NCBI GenBank assembly: GCA_944472135.2
Contig: OX235270.1
Coordinates: forward strand, 57,231,267 to 57,295,266
DNA: 64,000 nt
Direction of reading: 5' to 3'
From: Trichobilharzia regenti
Taxonomy: Eukaryota; Platyhelminthes; Trematoda; Strigeidida; Schistosomatidae
A program made the translations under genes and the position numbers. The notes below the pieces were generated by a model. That model saw only the letters and a list, made by a program, of their open reading frames with translations, had not been told where the DNA came from and did not search any database. Within the stretch, counting starts at the first letter, position 1. Each line of letters opens with the position of its first letter. Below are positions 23,666 through 33,600 of the stretch, in pieces.

Positions 23666-24737
23666 GCATATCATTTACCATTAGAAGTAAAAGCAACAAC
23701 AAATCGGGCGAGAATGCTAATGTTTTGGATGAGATCTTCTTAATTCCTCCTACAGTTTCACTTTTTTTGTGAATTTGTGAACTGAGTACAGTTATATGTT
23801 CATATGCAGTTGGAGTGAATCAATTAGTTTACTTTATAAAGATTATCTCCACTTTTTGAAGTGGTTGTATTCTATACTGCGAAAAGAATAAACCAAAGAA
23901 AGCAATGACAGTTTATTCAATTAAATACAGTGAGTAACATGATATATTCAAAAAGTGGTAACCACACTGTGTACTGTTCACACAAAAATCTGATGTAAAT
24001 GTTTTCTTTTGTCTTTTTCTATTTTTACACTTTATATTTTTAGAGAAATGAACTCACGAAACCATAGATTAAAAATAATCAATACTGAGGCAGTTCAGTT
24101 TACAAGCAAACAAATTTGTTAAAGGTTGTGTTTCTATATTCCTGCTGATTTATTATTAATGCAGGTTAAATAAAACTTCATTAATGCTACTTTGAGCTGT
24201 ATGCATACAACTCAGAGAGTGTGTATTACCATGTAGTAGGCTATCAGTGGAAAGTGCTTTAGCGGCTTCACATGGTTGCATATAATATTATGGATTGTCT
24301 CAGTGGATTCAATTATTCTTCTTTTCTACTCATCTGATACAATCTCCAGTCTTTAGACTTTGTATTCTATATTTTGGTAAAAAATTAGTAGATTAAATCT
24401 AAGCCTTTGTGTCCATTAGTAGGTATAGATTCACCTCGGAACTGTTTTAAACTATTACGGTATGAAATGCACAACTAAGCAAGCTTTTAGAAAGTCCAAA
24501 AATACCTAAGTAATTTCAGCGGTATAGACCTGACACCTACCTGTTTCAACAATAGGCAAACTTAGAAAGTTACTTTGAAAGTACTTTCTAGTTAATCTAC
24601 CATTTCGGTATATTTCATAATATCATAGGTCCTCTCAGTTTGACGATACTGAATATTTATGCATATTTATTGAACTGATTGAACAAATGTTCTTGGTTGG
24701 TGGTGGTTAGTAGTCGCGCTTCAGCTCTCTGAGCTAA
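23666..24737. other. no recognisable gene or repeat
   Basis: Nothing recognised; AT-rich. Confidence 0.4.
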
Positions 24738-24935
24738 GATCAGGTGCGTTGGTAGCACAGTGATTAGGACTGTCGCCGACCATTCACATGGTCCGGTGTT
24801 CAATCACCTGCCAATGCACACTTAATATCATTGGTCGGTCTGTAAAATTCGGGCTGCCGATATCACGTGCTGAAAATTCCATACTTGTACCAAAAATACT
24901 GTGTAGTTTCAAGGTATAATAAAAAGAGTTTAATT
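24738..24935 (+). mobile_element. tRNA-SINE, same family as 18.4 kb
   Basis: tRNA-like head GGTGCGTTGGTAGCACAGTG with A box and a damaged B box (GTTCAATCACCTGCCAATG), followed by GGTCGGTCTGTAAAATTCGG, GCTGCCGATATCACGTGC and GAAAATTCCATACTTGTACC. The body matches the copy at the end of the window better than the 18.4 kb copy does. Confidence 0.8.
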
Positions 24936-25719
24936 TCAGGTTCGTCATCTGGCTTCACGTACGATATAAATATCTACAACCTTTTAATGTCACGTATTCA
25001 GGAGGTCTCATTACTTTTTTATATCTCCTGAGATTTTATTTGAAATGCCTCATTTTACACAAATACCACTTTTTTATCTTCTAATCAGCGCTCTAAACTT
25101 TCATACTTTCTCAAATGAGAGGAATAATGATGTCACTTGAGTTGTCAGACAAGTTCTTAAGTATTTCTTCTGGAATAGTTTTAAGGTGTTCCGTTCTATT
25201 ATCTTTCAAAGTGTATTTTGTAATAATTATGCATTTATGAATATTAAGTACGTCATTTAGGCTGCATTGACAAATCTCAGCGTCATTTCGGTTACTGGTA
25301 AAAAAGAATATTGTGCATTTCAACTGTTAGAAGTCAATTAAACCCACAAAGAATTTTAGTGTTATGATGGAAGACACAATATGCACTAGAAATATAATCT
25401 GGGTTATGAGCTTCCCAGAAGGTTTAAAACAGGAATGGGTGTCTCCCAGACTCCACAAGAAAGAAGTCACTATTGAATTGCAAGGATTGCAACTCATTTT
25501 CTGTCTGGCTGACTCTTAGAAACTTGCAATTTAATCGAATTTGAAAGGGAATTATAATTTAGCTTCTAGAGTATTAACACAGTCTAACTTCTTTGTAGCC
25601 ACATAATTGGAACGACTTGTTTTTTCCCCCGAAAGTCTTTCAAGATAAATCTCGTATATATACTGCAGACTATGAATAAAGGTTATCTAAGACAGAAATA
25701 GGTAGAATACAGGGAATGA
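24936..25719. other. no recognisable gene or repeat
   Basis: Nothing recognised. Confidence 0.4.
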
Positions 25720-25830
25720 ATCGATGGCCCAGTGGCACACTGGAATGAATTTGAATCTGCAGATGGTGTATTTAAGTGCCGATAAGTAGGAATCCTAGGT
25801 TCAGGTCTTCATGTTAGTCACCCTCAGCGG
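25720..25830 (+). mobile_element. possible tRNA-like SINE remnant
   Basis: A-box-like GATGGCCCAGTGGCACACTG (25723-25742) and B-box-like TAGGTTCAGGTC (25797-25808) at a spacing somewhat longer than in a tRNA. No body sequence matching the other families was found. Confidence 0.3.
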
Positions 25831-26494
25831 TATATTTAACTGCTATAATTTGACTATTTGAAATATTCTTCATTTACCAGTTGTTCGTGATATACTAAAA
25901 TGTTTTTTCCAGTTGAGGGAAAGTATTCAAACCAGCAACTTTTACAAGTTCTGTTGACCACATAAATAACTTATCTGCTTGGTAGATTTGAAATTTACTT
26001 TATGAGATTTTCTGTTAGTGGAATTACTGCTTCAAAACATTCATACACTCTAGCTGACTTATTACTTGGCAATTATGAAATATATATGTACAGTGGAAAC
26101 AAGTTACAAAGGTCAGATTTCAACTTCTCCAAGAATTTCCAGACTCAACTTCTCACTGGAACATACATGTGTACTACCAAAGGTCTGAATCTAGTACGAA
26201 AGCTGTGTTTTTATGGGTATTCTGCCCTAAAATTTGACTGAAGTACATCATTTTTGCATAAACCCCATCTTCAAGTTAGTTGTAAGACCTCCCCTACTTT
26301 AAATAAGACTATGATATGAGTGAATTTCTGCCAAATTTTGTCACAGCAAAATGAAATCGTTCCGAAAAGCGTTCACATCCGAAGAAACGGAGATAACCCT
26401 AAGGGTACAAGTTAACCCAATCAATGTTTCCCTTTTTATGACCAATATATATTAACACAATACAAAGTTACATTTTGATTTGACACTAGTAACT
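25831..26494. other. no recognisable gene or repeat
   Basis: An 80-codon open frame at 26002-26241 lies here, with no recognisable motif and no clear exon context. Confidence 0.35.
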
Positions 26495-26640
26495 AGTGTG
26501 GTGCGTCTAGTCCTGTGATTGGTGTAGACTGAATTCTATCAGTCAGGCTGTAATGTGACCATCATTCTTGCTGACGAGTACCAACTAGCCCGAAACCTAG
26601 GTTCAAGGCTTCCTGCCGATTGCCTCCAACCATGTAATAC
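26495..26640 (+). mobile_element. third hammerhead-bearing repeat, fragment
   Basis: Contains TCAGTCAGGCTGTAATGTGA, CCATCATTCTTG, a hammerhead-like core (26567-26607), then AAGGCTTCCTGCCGATTGCC and TCCAACCAT. I see no tRNA-like head here and the block does not match the other two hammerhead families outside the core. Confidence 0.55.
26567..26607 (+). ncRNA. hammerhead ribozyme, third type, stem II damaged
   Basis: Core CUGACGA at 26571-26577 and GAAA at 26592-26595 are intact. Stem I pairs CUUG (26567-26570) with CAAG (26604-26607). Stem III is the self-complementary A-CCUAGG-U followed by a GUU cleavage triplet with the scissile bond after 26603. Stem II (26578-26591) retains only the closing G-C pair: the expected GUCC/GGAC has become GUAC/GCCC. 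Probably inactive, but clearly of the same design as the other two types. Confidence 0.65.
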
Positions 26641-28076
26641 AAAGTTACATTGTACAGTGACATTTGCCTAAAGGACAACAACTTTGTAAGCAAGAAATAT
26701 GATAATGTAATTCGAAGTACAATTTATGGAGAAGTGATTATCCAGCAGAGTTAAATAATTCTTTACAGGTGAAAATTTATTTTACATCAAAAATCAGTGT
26801 GGCTCATTGTATATTATTGGGAAAAATGTGTACAGTACATGGTCAGAATTGCCTGTATGTCATCCAAACTGGATAACTCACAAATAACGTAACATAAGTT
26901 ACAGTGATTTAATGAGATGTCCATCGAAGATTCCTGTTCCCTTAATTACTGAAATAGAAATGTTGCAATATCTTTCATAAACGGATATTTTTCTTACTGT
27001 CACAGGTCTACATCTTTTAAACAGGCGTACGAAGACAGCATTCTTACCGACTAAATTCATGGTTTGAAGTTTCTAAAAAGCTGTTGAATTTAAAAGAATA
27101 CAATAAGGATGGAGAGAACAGGCCAAATCTATGCATTGGAACTTCTGGGCTTTTTGAGTTTTTGGTGTCTAAAACTAATGAGAGTGTTACTACAAGACAT
27201 TTCTTTTCACAGGAACTCAAACCAAAAACGCATTTTAGCTCAGTACTATCCAGAAAGCAAGAGGATTTGTAATTTTGCTTGTGCCTTCTGTTTTGCAGCT
27301 CCAAACTGACGGACAAGTTCATTTCCATGCTGATTTCACCAGCAATCGCCCATATGACTGAAATAGCAACTCTTTGAGTGAATTTCTGAACAAATCATAA
27401 GACATCTAGAATATCTTTGGATTCTTTCCACACAAAACACTTGCTATACGCGTATACTGGTCATATAATGTCGTTCCATTTGTAGAAGTTACCCAGTCAG
27501 CAGTGAAATGGGACTTAAAAACACTTATAACTTTCCACCCTAGAAGAGTGTAGTTTTCATGCTACAAATGACACAAAATATTCAGGGAGCATTAGAAAAC
27601 TTACTTAGGAGTGAGTAGGATCACAGTAATTAACTTTTTGGTCTCAGTCAACGCTACACAATTAATTTCTTTCAGGAGTAAACAGAACTATATACAGATT
27701 TTCTTTAATACAGTTATGCCAGTTTATTTCAGATAATATATTTATGAATACTTTTAGACGTTTTAGGCAAACACCAATTGTTCACCTCCATGCCTGACTA
27801 ATAATAGTATTCGTCCATCACAAGGTCATAAATACTTGATTGGTTAAGAGAAATTAACCAATTGCAACAGCGAATTCATTCTCACCTGTACAACCGTGTA
27901 CTTAATATTTTCAAATTAATACCCACCTACTTAAAAATAACAACGATGACGACAACAATTCATTTCTAGCATCAGTGTACAGTCCTTTTTTATGTGACAG
28001 TTATGAAGCAGTGGAAGCTTACAATTTCAAAGTGGATAACCATCGTGGAACACAAATAATACATCTTACATGTTTC
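26641..28076. other. no recognisable gene or repeat; probable upstream region or 5' intron
   Basis: Lies upstream of the membrane-protein gene. It ends in a 3' splice-site-like CATGTTTCAG at 28078, so at least its last part may be an intron. No promoter motif can be named. Confidence 0.4.
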
Positions 28077-28078
28077 AG
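28069..28078 (+). promoter_or_regulatory. probable 3' splice site before the start codon
   Basis: CATGTTTCAG ends 11 nt before the ATG at 28090. Stops lie upstream in all frames. This suggests a 5'-UTR intron or, as is known for some flatworm genes, a possible spliced-leader acceptor. The pyrimidine tract is short. Confidence 0.4.
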
Positions 28079-28089
28079 GAAATTTTAAA

Positions 28090-29382
28090 ATGTATCTCAA
28101 ATTACACAGTTTCAGTCTGTTTTCACTACTAGTAATATTTGAATTTAGTCACACAAATGAATACTATCCGAAACGTTTCATTACAAATAACTCTGAAATT
28201 CATCCTGAACCAATCAATAACGATGATATATTAGATGAAAAATATTCAAATTTGGACGTTCCTTCTATTCACCAGTGTCCCATTGAATGCTTTATTGAAA
28301 ACGACTCACAAGAACTGGTGAATTGTATATCGAAAGAAGTCGATACAACACCATCAAAACAACCAATTATCCCATGTGAAAGAAATATCGAAACAGGTGA
28401 ACTAATTCTAGGACATAAAGAATCTGTTCGTGGAATGATACCCGGTGCATTAGGTCATTTATTAGAAGCATCTTCGCGGTCTGGTCAACCATTATCCAGG
28501 AGTGGCCAGCTAGAACTGCATATAAACTTAAATATGGTCCGATTAGACGCTAAGTGTTTCCAAGGCTTGGGTGGATTGGTCACAGATGTCCGTTTACTGA
28601 ACACAGTTTATATGCATCCAGACAGCCTAATAGATTTACAACACTTGAGATCATTTGAAATAGAAAGTGGTCAAACACCATTGTATCTACCTGATGATAA
28701 TGTGAAAAGCAACATCCAACCGGAAGAAGAGAACAGTGTGAAGGAAAATTCCCATAAACCCGCATTTATTCGTTTGCATCCTCTGGATATTACTGTACCG
28801 ATCAGTTTTAATTTAAACACAAAATGTCACCAATGTGTACAGAACGATGAAAACAGTGTAAATGGGAGTATTACAAAACCAGTAGACAATTTGATTGTCA
28901 TAGTATTCACAAGTAAACGCGACTTATCTTCAACTGCACAGCTAACTTCACCCAAATTAAGCATGATATTTCCATACACGTGTCCGTTGACTAAAGATGG
29001 CATCGGCTGTCCCGGAGGACAGTCTTACTTAGATGCAGTCAGTCAAGAAGAAATAAAAGCAATTACGGGTGACGAGTTACCATCAGAAACTGTCTCAAAC
29101 ATTCCAGTCATAGAACAACTGAAAACAATGACGTTTATTCAGTCAGAGAGTAAACATACCTTGTCTTTATCAATCATATTGATTATTTGGTGTACAATCA
29201 TCACAATAAGTTTTATTATCATTGTTTTAATTATATTATATTGTATAAGAAAACGTTTTAAAAAGTTTGCACTGACGAATAAGGCAACATCAATAACACC
29301 CTGCGTCTGTTTCATGTCTGTGGTCGACCAAATTCCTCAGGAGAAGAGGAGGATGCTGATGAAGAAGACGAAGAAGGAGTAG
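28090..29382 (+). CDS. type I membrane protein, signal peptide, LRR-like ectodomain, one TM helix
   Basis: The only long host-type open frame: 430 codons from ATG 28090. Residues 1-22 form a signal peptide (hydrophobic core FSLFSLLVIFEF). The ectodomain has paired cysteines near its start (HQCPIECF ... NCI, then PCERN), resembling an LRR N-terminal cap; residues about 140-200 (LELHINLNMVRL, CFQGLGGLV, LIDLQHLRSFEIE) follow a loose leucine-rich-repeat rhythm. Sequons include N33-N-S and NGS. A strong TM helix at about residues 358-384 (SIILIIWCTIITISFIIIVL) is followed by a basic stop-transfer KRFKK. After it this frame meets a stop at 29380, while the frame one base lower is open from 29283 to 30254. 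The annotated C-terminus from about residue 390 may therefore be intron or read in the wrong frame. Function is unknown; a cell-surface receptor or adhesion role is inference. Confidence 0.8.
   Translation: MYLKLHSFSLFSLLVIFEFSHTNEYYPKRFITNNSEIHPEPINNDDILDEKYSNLDVPSIHQCPIECFIENDSQELVNCISKEVDTTPSKQPIIPCERNIETGELILGHKESVRGMIPGALGHLLEASSRSGQPLSRSGQLELHINLNMVRLDAKCFQGLGGLVTDVRLLNTVYMHPDSLIDLQHLRSFEIESGQTPLYLPDDNVKSNIQPEEENSVKENSHKPAFIRLHPLDITVPISFNLNTKCHQCVQNDENSVNGSITKPVDNLIVIVFTSKRDLSSTAQLTSPKLSMIFPYTCPLTKDGIGCPGGQSYLDAVSQEEIKAITGDELPSETVSNIPVIEQLKTMTFIQSESKHTLSLSIILIIWCTIITISFIIIVLIILYCIRKRFKKFALTNKATSITPCVCFMSVVDQIPQEKRRMLMKKTKKE
29255..29340 (+). other. candidate short intron
   Basis: GTTTTAAAAAG ... 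ATTCCTCAG, 86 nt. Its removal joins the transmembrane frame (ending ILYCIRK) to the acidic tail frame without a stop. Other GT sites that restore the frame with the same acceptor (29243, 29309) create TGA at the junction. The donor is weak. Confidence 0.35.
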
Positions 29383-30254
29383 AGGAGGAAGTAAGCTCAA
29401 ATTCAATATCCAGTGGATTCTTTAGCCATCGTAAGTCAAGTTTATCAAAGGAGAAGAGTGAACTACTCTCACATATCAGTTGTAATACAACAAATCCTAT
29501 TAATAATATAAAAGCCCTGGCGATCACCACTACTAACACAATTACGCAAAATCATCAGATGAATGATACTCATAGTTCATGGAGTAGTCTACATATTACA
29601 AAGAATCCCTCGATTATTTACGGTGGTGCAGGGTGTAGATGCAGTGTGATAAGTTTAAAAGATCATAAATCAATAAACTCGAACAACTTCAACGCTCTGT
29701 ATAGTTTAATGCAATCAAATAATGCTAAAAGTTATTATCAGCCTTCAGACGGTAAACATCATCATCCACAGTATTATTCAGTCAGGAAATCTCACATGTC
29801 TAAACGACGCAGCATTGGTAGTCAAACAGATTTCACAGACATTGAATCAGATAATCCAGAATCGTATTGTACACTGGATAGATATATTATGCAAAAGAAT
29901 AAACGACACCCGTATGGTAGTCGGAAAAGTAACCACAATATCAATGATCATTATCTATCTAATCGTACGACAAGTACACAATTACTGCCCTATTTTCGTA
30001 ATAGTACTTTAAATCAGATGGATGGTATAGTCATTACAAAGTCGAATCTCTACTCTAATCATTTACTTAGTCACAGCAATATTACTATGAACAATACTAA
30101 TGTCAACAATAATAGTGATTTTCATAGTATCACTGATGATAAAAAGTCGAGTAATTCTGACTTATTGATTCTAATGATTGACGGTAAACCAAAACCAATA
30201 CGCAATCTACCTCCGACAAATCAAACCTACAAGTTTTCAACATCAGTGAGTTGA
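29283..30254 (+). CDS. cytoplasmic tail of the membrane protein, shifted frame
   Basis: Open for 323 codons up to TGA at 30252-30254, overlapping the end of the preceding frame. It begins to look protein-like at PNSSGEEEDADEEDEEGVEE and continues with Ser/Asn/His-rich low-complexity sequence (SGFFSHRKSSLSKEKSELL, MSKRRSIGSQTDFTDIE, SSNSDLLILMIDGKPKP), ending FSTSVS. No TM helix. An acidic then polar tail directly after a stop-transfer sequence is typical for a cytoplasmic domain, so it most likely belongs to the same protein. The connection could be an intron: GT at 29255 with AG at 29340 (86 nt, acceptor TTCCTCAG) gives an open junction (codon CGA); a one-base deletion in the locus or assembly is the alternative. 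Confidence 0.7.
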   Translation, partial: GNINNTLRLFHVCGRPNSSGEEEDADEEDEEGVEEEVSSNSISSGFFSHRKSSLSKEKSELLSHISCNTTNPINNIKALAITTTNTITQNHQMNDTHSSWSSLHITKNPSIIYGGAGCRCSVISLKDHKSINSNNFNALYSLMQSNNAKSYYQPSDGKHHHPQYYSVRKSHMSKRRSIGSQTDFTDIESDNPESYCTLDRYIMQKNKRHPYGSRKSNHNINDHYLSNRTTSTQLLPYFRNSTLNQMDGIVITKSNLYSNHLLSHSNITMNNTNVNNNSDFHSITDDKKSSNSDLLILMIDGKPKPIRNLPPTNQTYKFSTSVS

Positions 30255-30641
30255 GTAAGCATCAATTCAAATTTCACTGATGATATCTCCATTGAGTTGC
30301 AATATCCCCACGCCGTCCCGACAGAGTTACTTCTTATTTACTATGTGTTCAGTTCTTCATTATTGGATGCGCTTTCTACTCTCTTGCGCCTCTTTTCGTT
30401 TTTGCTTATCAAGCCTATACTCTATGGATAGACTTTTTTTGCTGACAGAAATCAGGTGATCTATCTACTAGAAATTTGAAGTTAAACATGATATATAAAC
30501 ATATTTATGCACATATATACACGCTTATATCAATCGATCGACAAGTCAGTCAGTAATGTATGTATATTTTTTAAAAATTATTCCTTTAAATTTCGAGCTA
30601 GATAATATTATATTTATATATTTGTTTATCTGGAAAATAAA
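30255..30641 (+). other. probable 3' UTR of the membrane-protein gene
   Basis: Follows the TGA. Contains no further coding frame and ends at a canonical polyadenylation signal. Confidence 0.45.
30636..30641 (+). terminator. AATAAA polyadenylation signal
   Basis: AATAAA 382 nt after the stop codon, in an A/T-rich 3' region; a second AATAAA-like site lies near 30670. AATAAA is common in AT-rich DNA, so support comes mainly from position. Confidence 0.4.
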
Positions 30642-33600
30642 GTGAAAGAATAGAAAAGAATAATTTTTTAAATAAATTAAAAAGGAAAACAAAAATATTT
30701 ACTAATCTGTATTTATATATCATCTAGTTAAACTGAGTTACTGCCTCGTGCAATAATTTATTTATAAGCGTGTAGGAAATATCATACAACATCTACATGT
30801 CCATCCTCCCGTTTTCGCCTGTGGAAAATAGACAGACTGTTAGAAAGGTAGACAGTCAAGTCATTGTAGAACTTGGCACAGAATACATCAGTACTGGTTG
30901 CCTAGACGTTTAAGATTGAATTTTTAAAAAATATGGCGCGTAGATGTAGTCTGTTGAAATACATCGCTTTCAGAGTGTGCTTAAGATGAACTCAGCCGTA
31001 ACGACGCGTGGTATACACAGGATACCTCTTCATGTGTGTATTTTGAGTTGCTGTGATATAAAACTAATCTGGTGATTACGCAGAGAAGCAATCACCAATT
31101 AGCACAAAATTTCAGCAGAGGTTATGAATAGTCGAATATCACTTATGGTAGTTTCTTGTTAACTAAAATGTTTTGGAGGACTCTGTTTTATTTTATGTCA
31201 CTCTTAAATTTGGCTAGATAGATATCTGTATGAACTGAGAATTTCGCTTCTTTCACTTTCAACGTTGAATTTTTATAGGTTACTACACGTCTGCTGGACT
31301 ATTTCTACAATATATTGCAAGAGAAAGGATAACGGTTTAAAACCCTCGGAAACTTCTAATCCTCATGCTTCTTAGACTGGTTAATAAAATATGTTAAGGA
31401 AACGTACTGTATGTTCTGTATAATTTAAACTGTCGCAACAGGAATATCATTTTTAAATATTTTGGTAGCTTTTTCGCTGTCTAATATCATTTTCTGTGGG
31501 AAATAGGTCATTAACGTCGATTTAGATGTTATCTTTAATGCAACAAAATGAAAATTAGTAATCATGGACATTTATAATAATAACTCCACTTAGACCGTAT
31601 TGTGAGACACTAGTCCATTGGTAGCATGCTAGCTAACTCCATACGTAATCCGAATTTGCTTCCCAACAAACGCACTCGTAAACCACGCCTAGTTTTGTAA
31701 CCCGGATAATAGCCAAGCTTGTACATGAGTCTGTCAAATACACCTAGCAAATTCAACTCCACTACTACTGAATCTCCATAGTCTGAAGCTAAATGTACCA
31801 TTAAGTAGGTCAATAATGATAGAAAGACTGTGCTACATAACGCTAGTCGAATTACTGTTTCTTTATTACTAATCTGACTAAGCTAATAGATCTTGATACA
31901 AAAATAGAGACGATCATACTGATTTCTTTTCAAAATTAAATGTCTCAGCATCATTCCATGTAGTGCGTGCTTTCTCCACAAAATATCTCACTTAATCGTT
32001 GTGTATCAGTTACATGTACATTTCAGCTAATTTCCAACTTAGAAAATGTCTTTCTTATACACATCACTAACAATCAGTTAATTCATAACAGAAGTCAAAG
32101 TTTGAAGAATATTGAACGATGAAAAAGTCATTTTTATAACTATGGTAGCTGAAAGGAATATTTCTCTTCGTTTTTAGTAGACAGACTCCTTAAAATTGGT
32201 CGGTTAAGTAAAGAAATTATCATTGACCAAATATGTGCTGTAATTAGCTCCATTGTATCCTTATGATTTTGAAGAAACACCTATGAAGTAATTCGATGTG
32301 TAAACGTCTGAGAAAGACGACAGAATCAATGACGTGACAACTACTTATTTCATCAACCATCTTATACTTGCACAATAGTTAGCATTCAGTTCTGAACCAC
32401 CCCATGCGATCTGTTAACTATTCAGTGTAGTGTTTTAGCTTTCCACCTTGTTTACTATGTAGGTCTTAAGTTTCCTCTCTTGAAACACAACAGCCCCCCA
32501 TATTTAATCAGTGAGAACTGAAAGGAAATCAAAAAACCAACATTGACTTGTTGCCCAGAGGAAGGAGAATTGAAGTACTATAAAGATGAAGTCTACTGGT
32601 AAATTGGCAGTACACCTTCACTCATAACACAGTACACGTAATTAAGGTTATTATTTGCCTAGATGCAATGAAGAATAAATGATTTTGACAGTAGTGTATT
32701 TAGGGCAACTCGATTGAAAGGAATGTGTAGACGTGCACATATACTACGGATAACCTTAGTGTTTTATGTGAATAATACGTGAAGACAGGAACTCTGAAAA
32801 CTGACTGTAAACTTATTAATTCTCACATTATGGGGATAAATTATTCGAATTTGTATTCCTAAATGGCTGTTCTGAGAAACCTTTAACAAATCACTTTCAC
32901 AAATAACCGTCGAACTTTCAACATCGAATACGGTATATCTTAAAAAACTGATTAAAGTAATCCTTGAGGAGTGGAGCTCAAAACATTTAGACGTAGTCAG
33001 TATACAGTATGTTCTTATCCTTGTGTTTAATATAGCTAAGAGGAAATGATTTCAAAAGATTAGTCAATTTCACTTTGATACTCACAAGACAGGGAAATGT
33101 TACTGGTGTTTTTTTTCAACCAACAGGCAATTCAATGACGTTCTATGTTCAAATGAAGCTGTTTGATGCCTAACTGAGCTAAATCACTATCGGTTAGGAT
33201 TTAATTTCATTAAATTTTACAAAATTTTAAAAACTATATTACTGTGAGTTCTAAAATGAAAAGTAGGTTTCTAACTAGTTGCCTGTATATGGCCCTTTGC
33301 CAAATAAACTAAGCAAGCCGGATACAGAACTACTCTGAAATTATTGTGATTTGATCAATATATATTTCTGAAACACCTTGTCGAAATCTTCTGTGGTTTA
33401 ACTGGAGTGGAGTATTGATCAGTAAGTAACCCAAGAGTAAGCCAAGCAGATAGCGTGAAAATCATTAACACAAAGTCTGTTGTAAACTAAATTTCCATCT
33501 CGACCTTAACAATTATGCAATACTATCCCAGAATAAAATCAGATAACGAATTATAATTAGTCTCAACACTAATCTAAATTTTAAAAGAATACGAAATGAG

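Noticed and set aside
26002..26241. 80-codon open frame
   Set aside because: No motif; the AG upstream (TTTTCTGTTAG at about 26015) would lie inside the frame. Too weak to call.
27044..27328. Open frames on both strands (94 and 66 codons)
   Set aside because: Antiparallel open frames in the same place without motif; probably composition.
31610..31830. Possible tRNA-like SINE (TTGGTAGCATGC)
   Set aside because: No B box at a suitable distance and no body shared with another copy.
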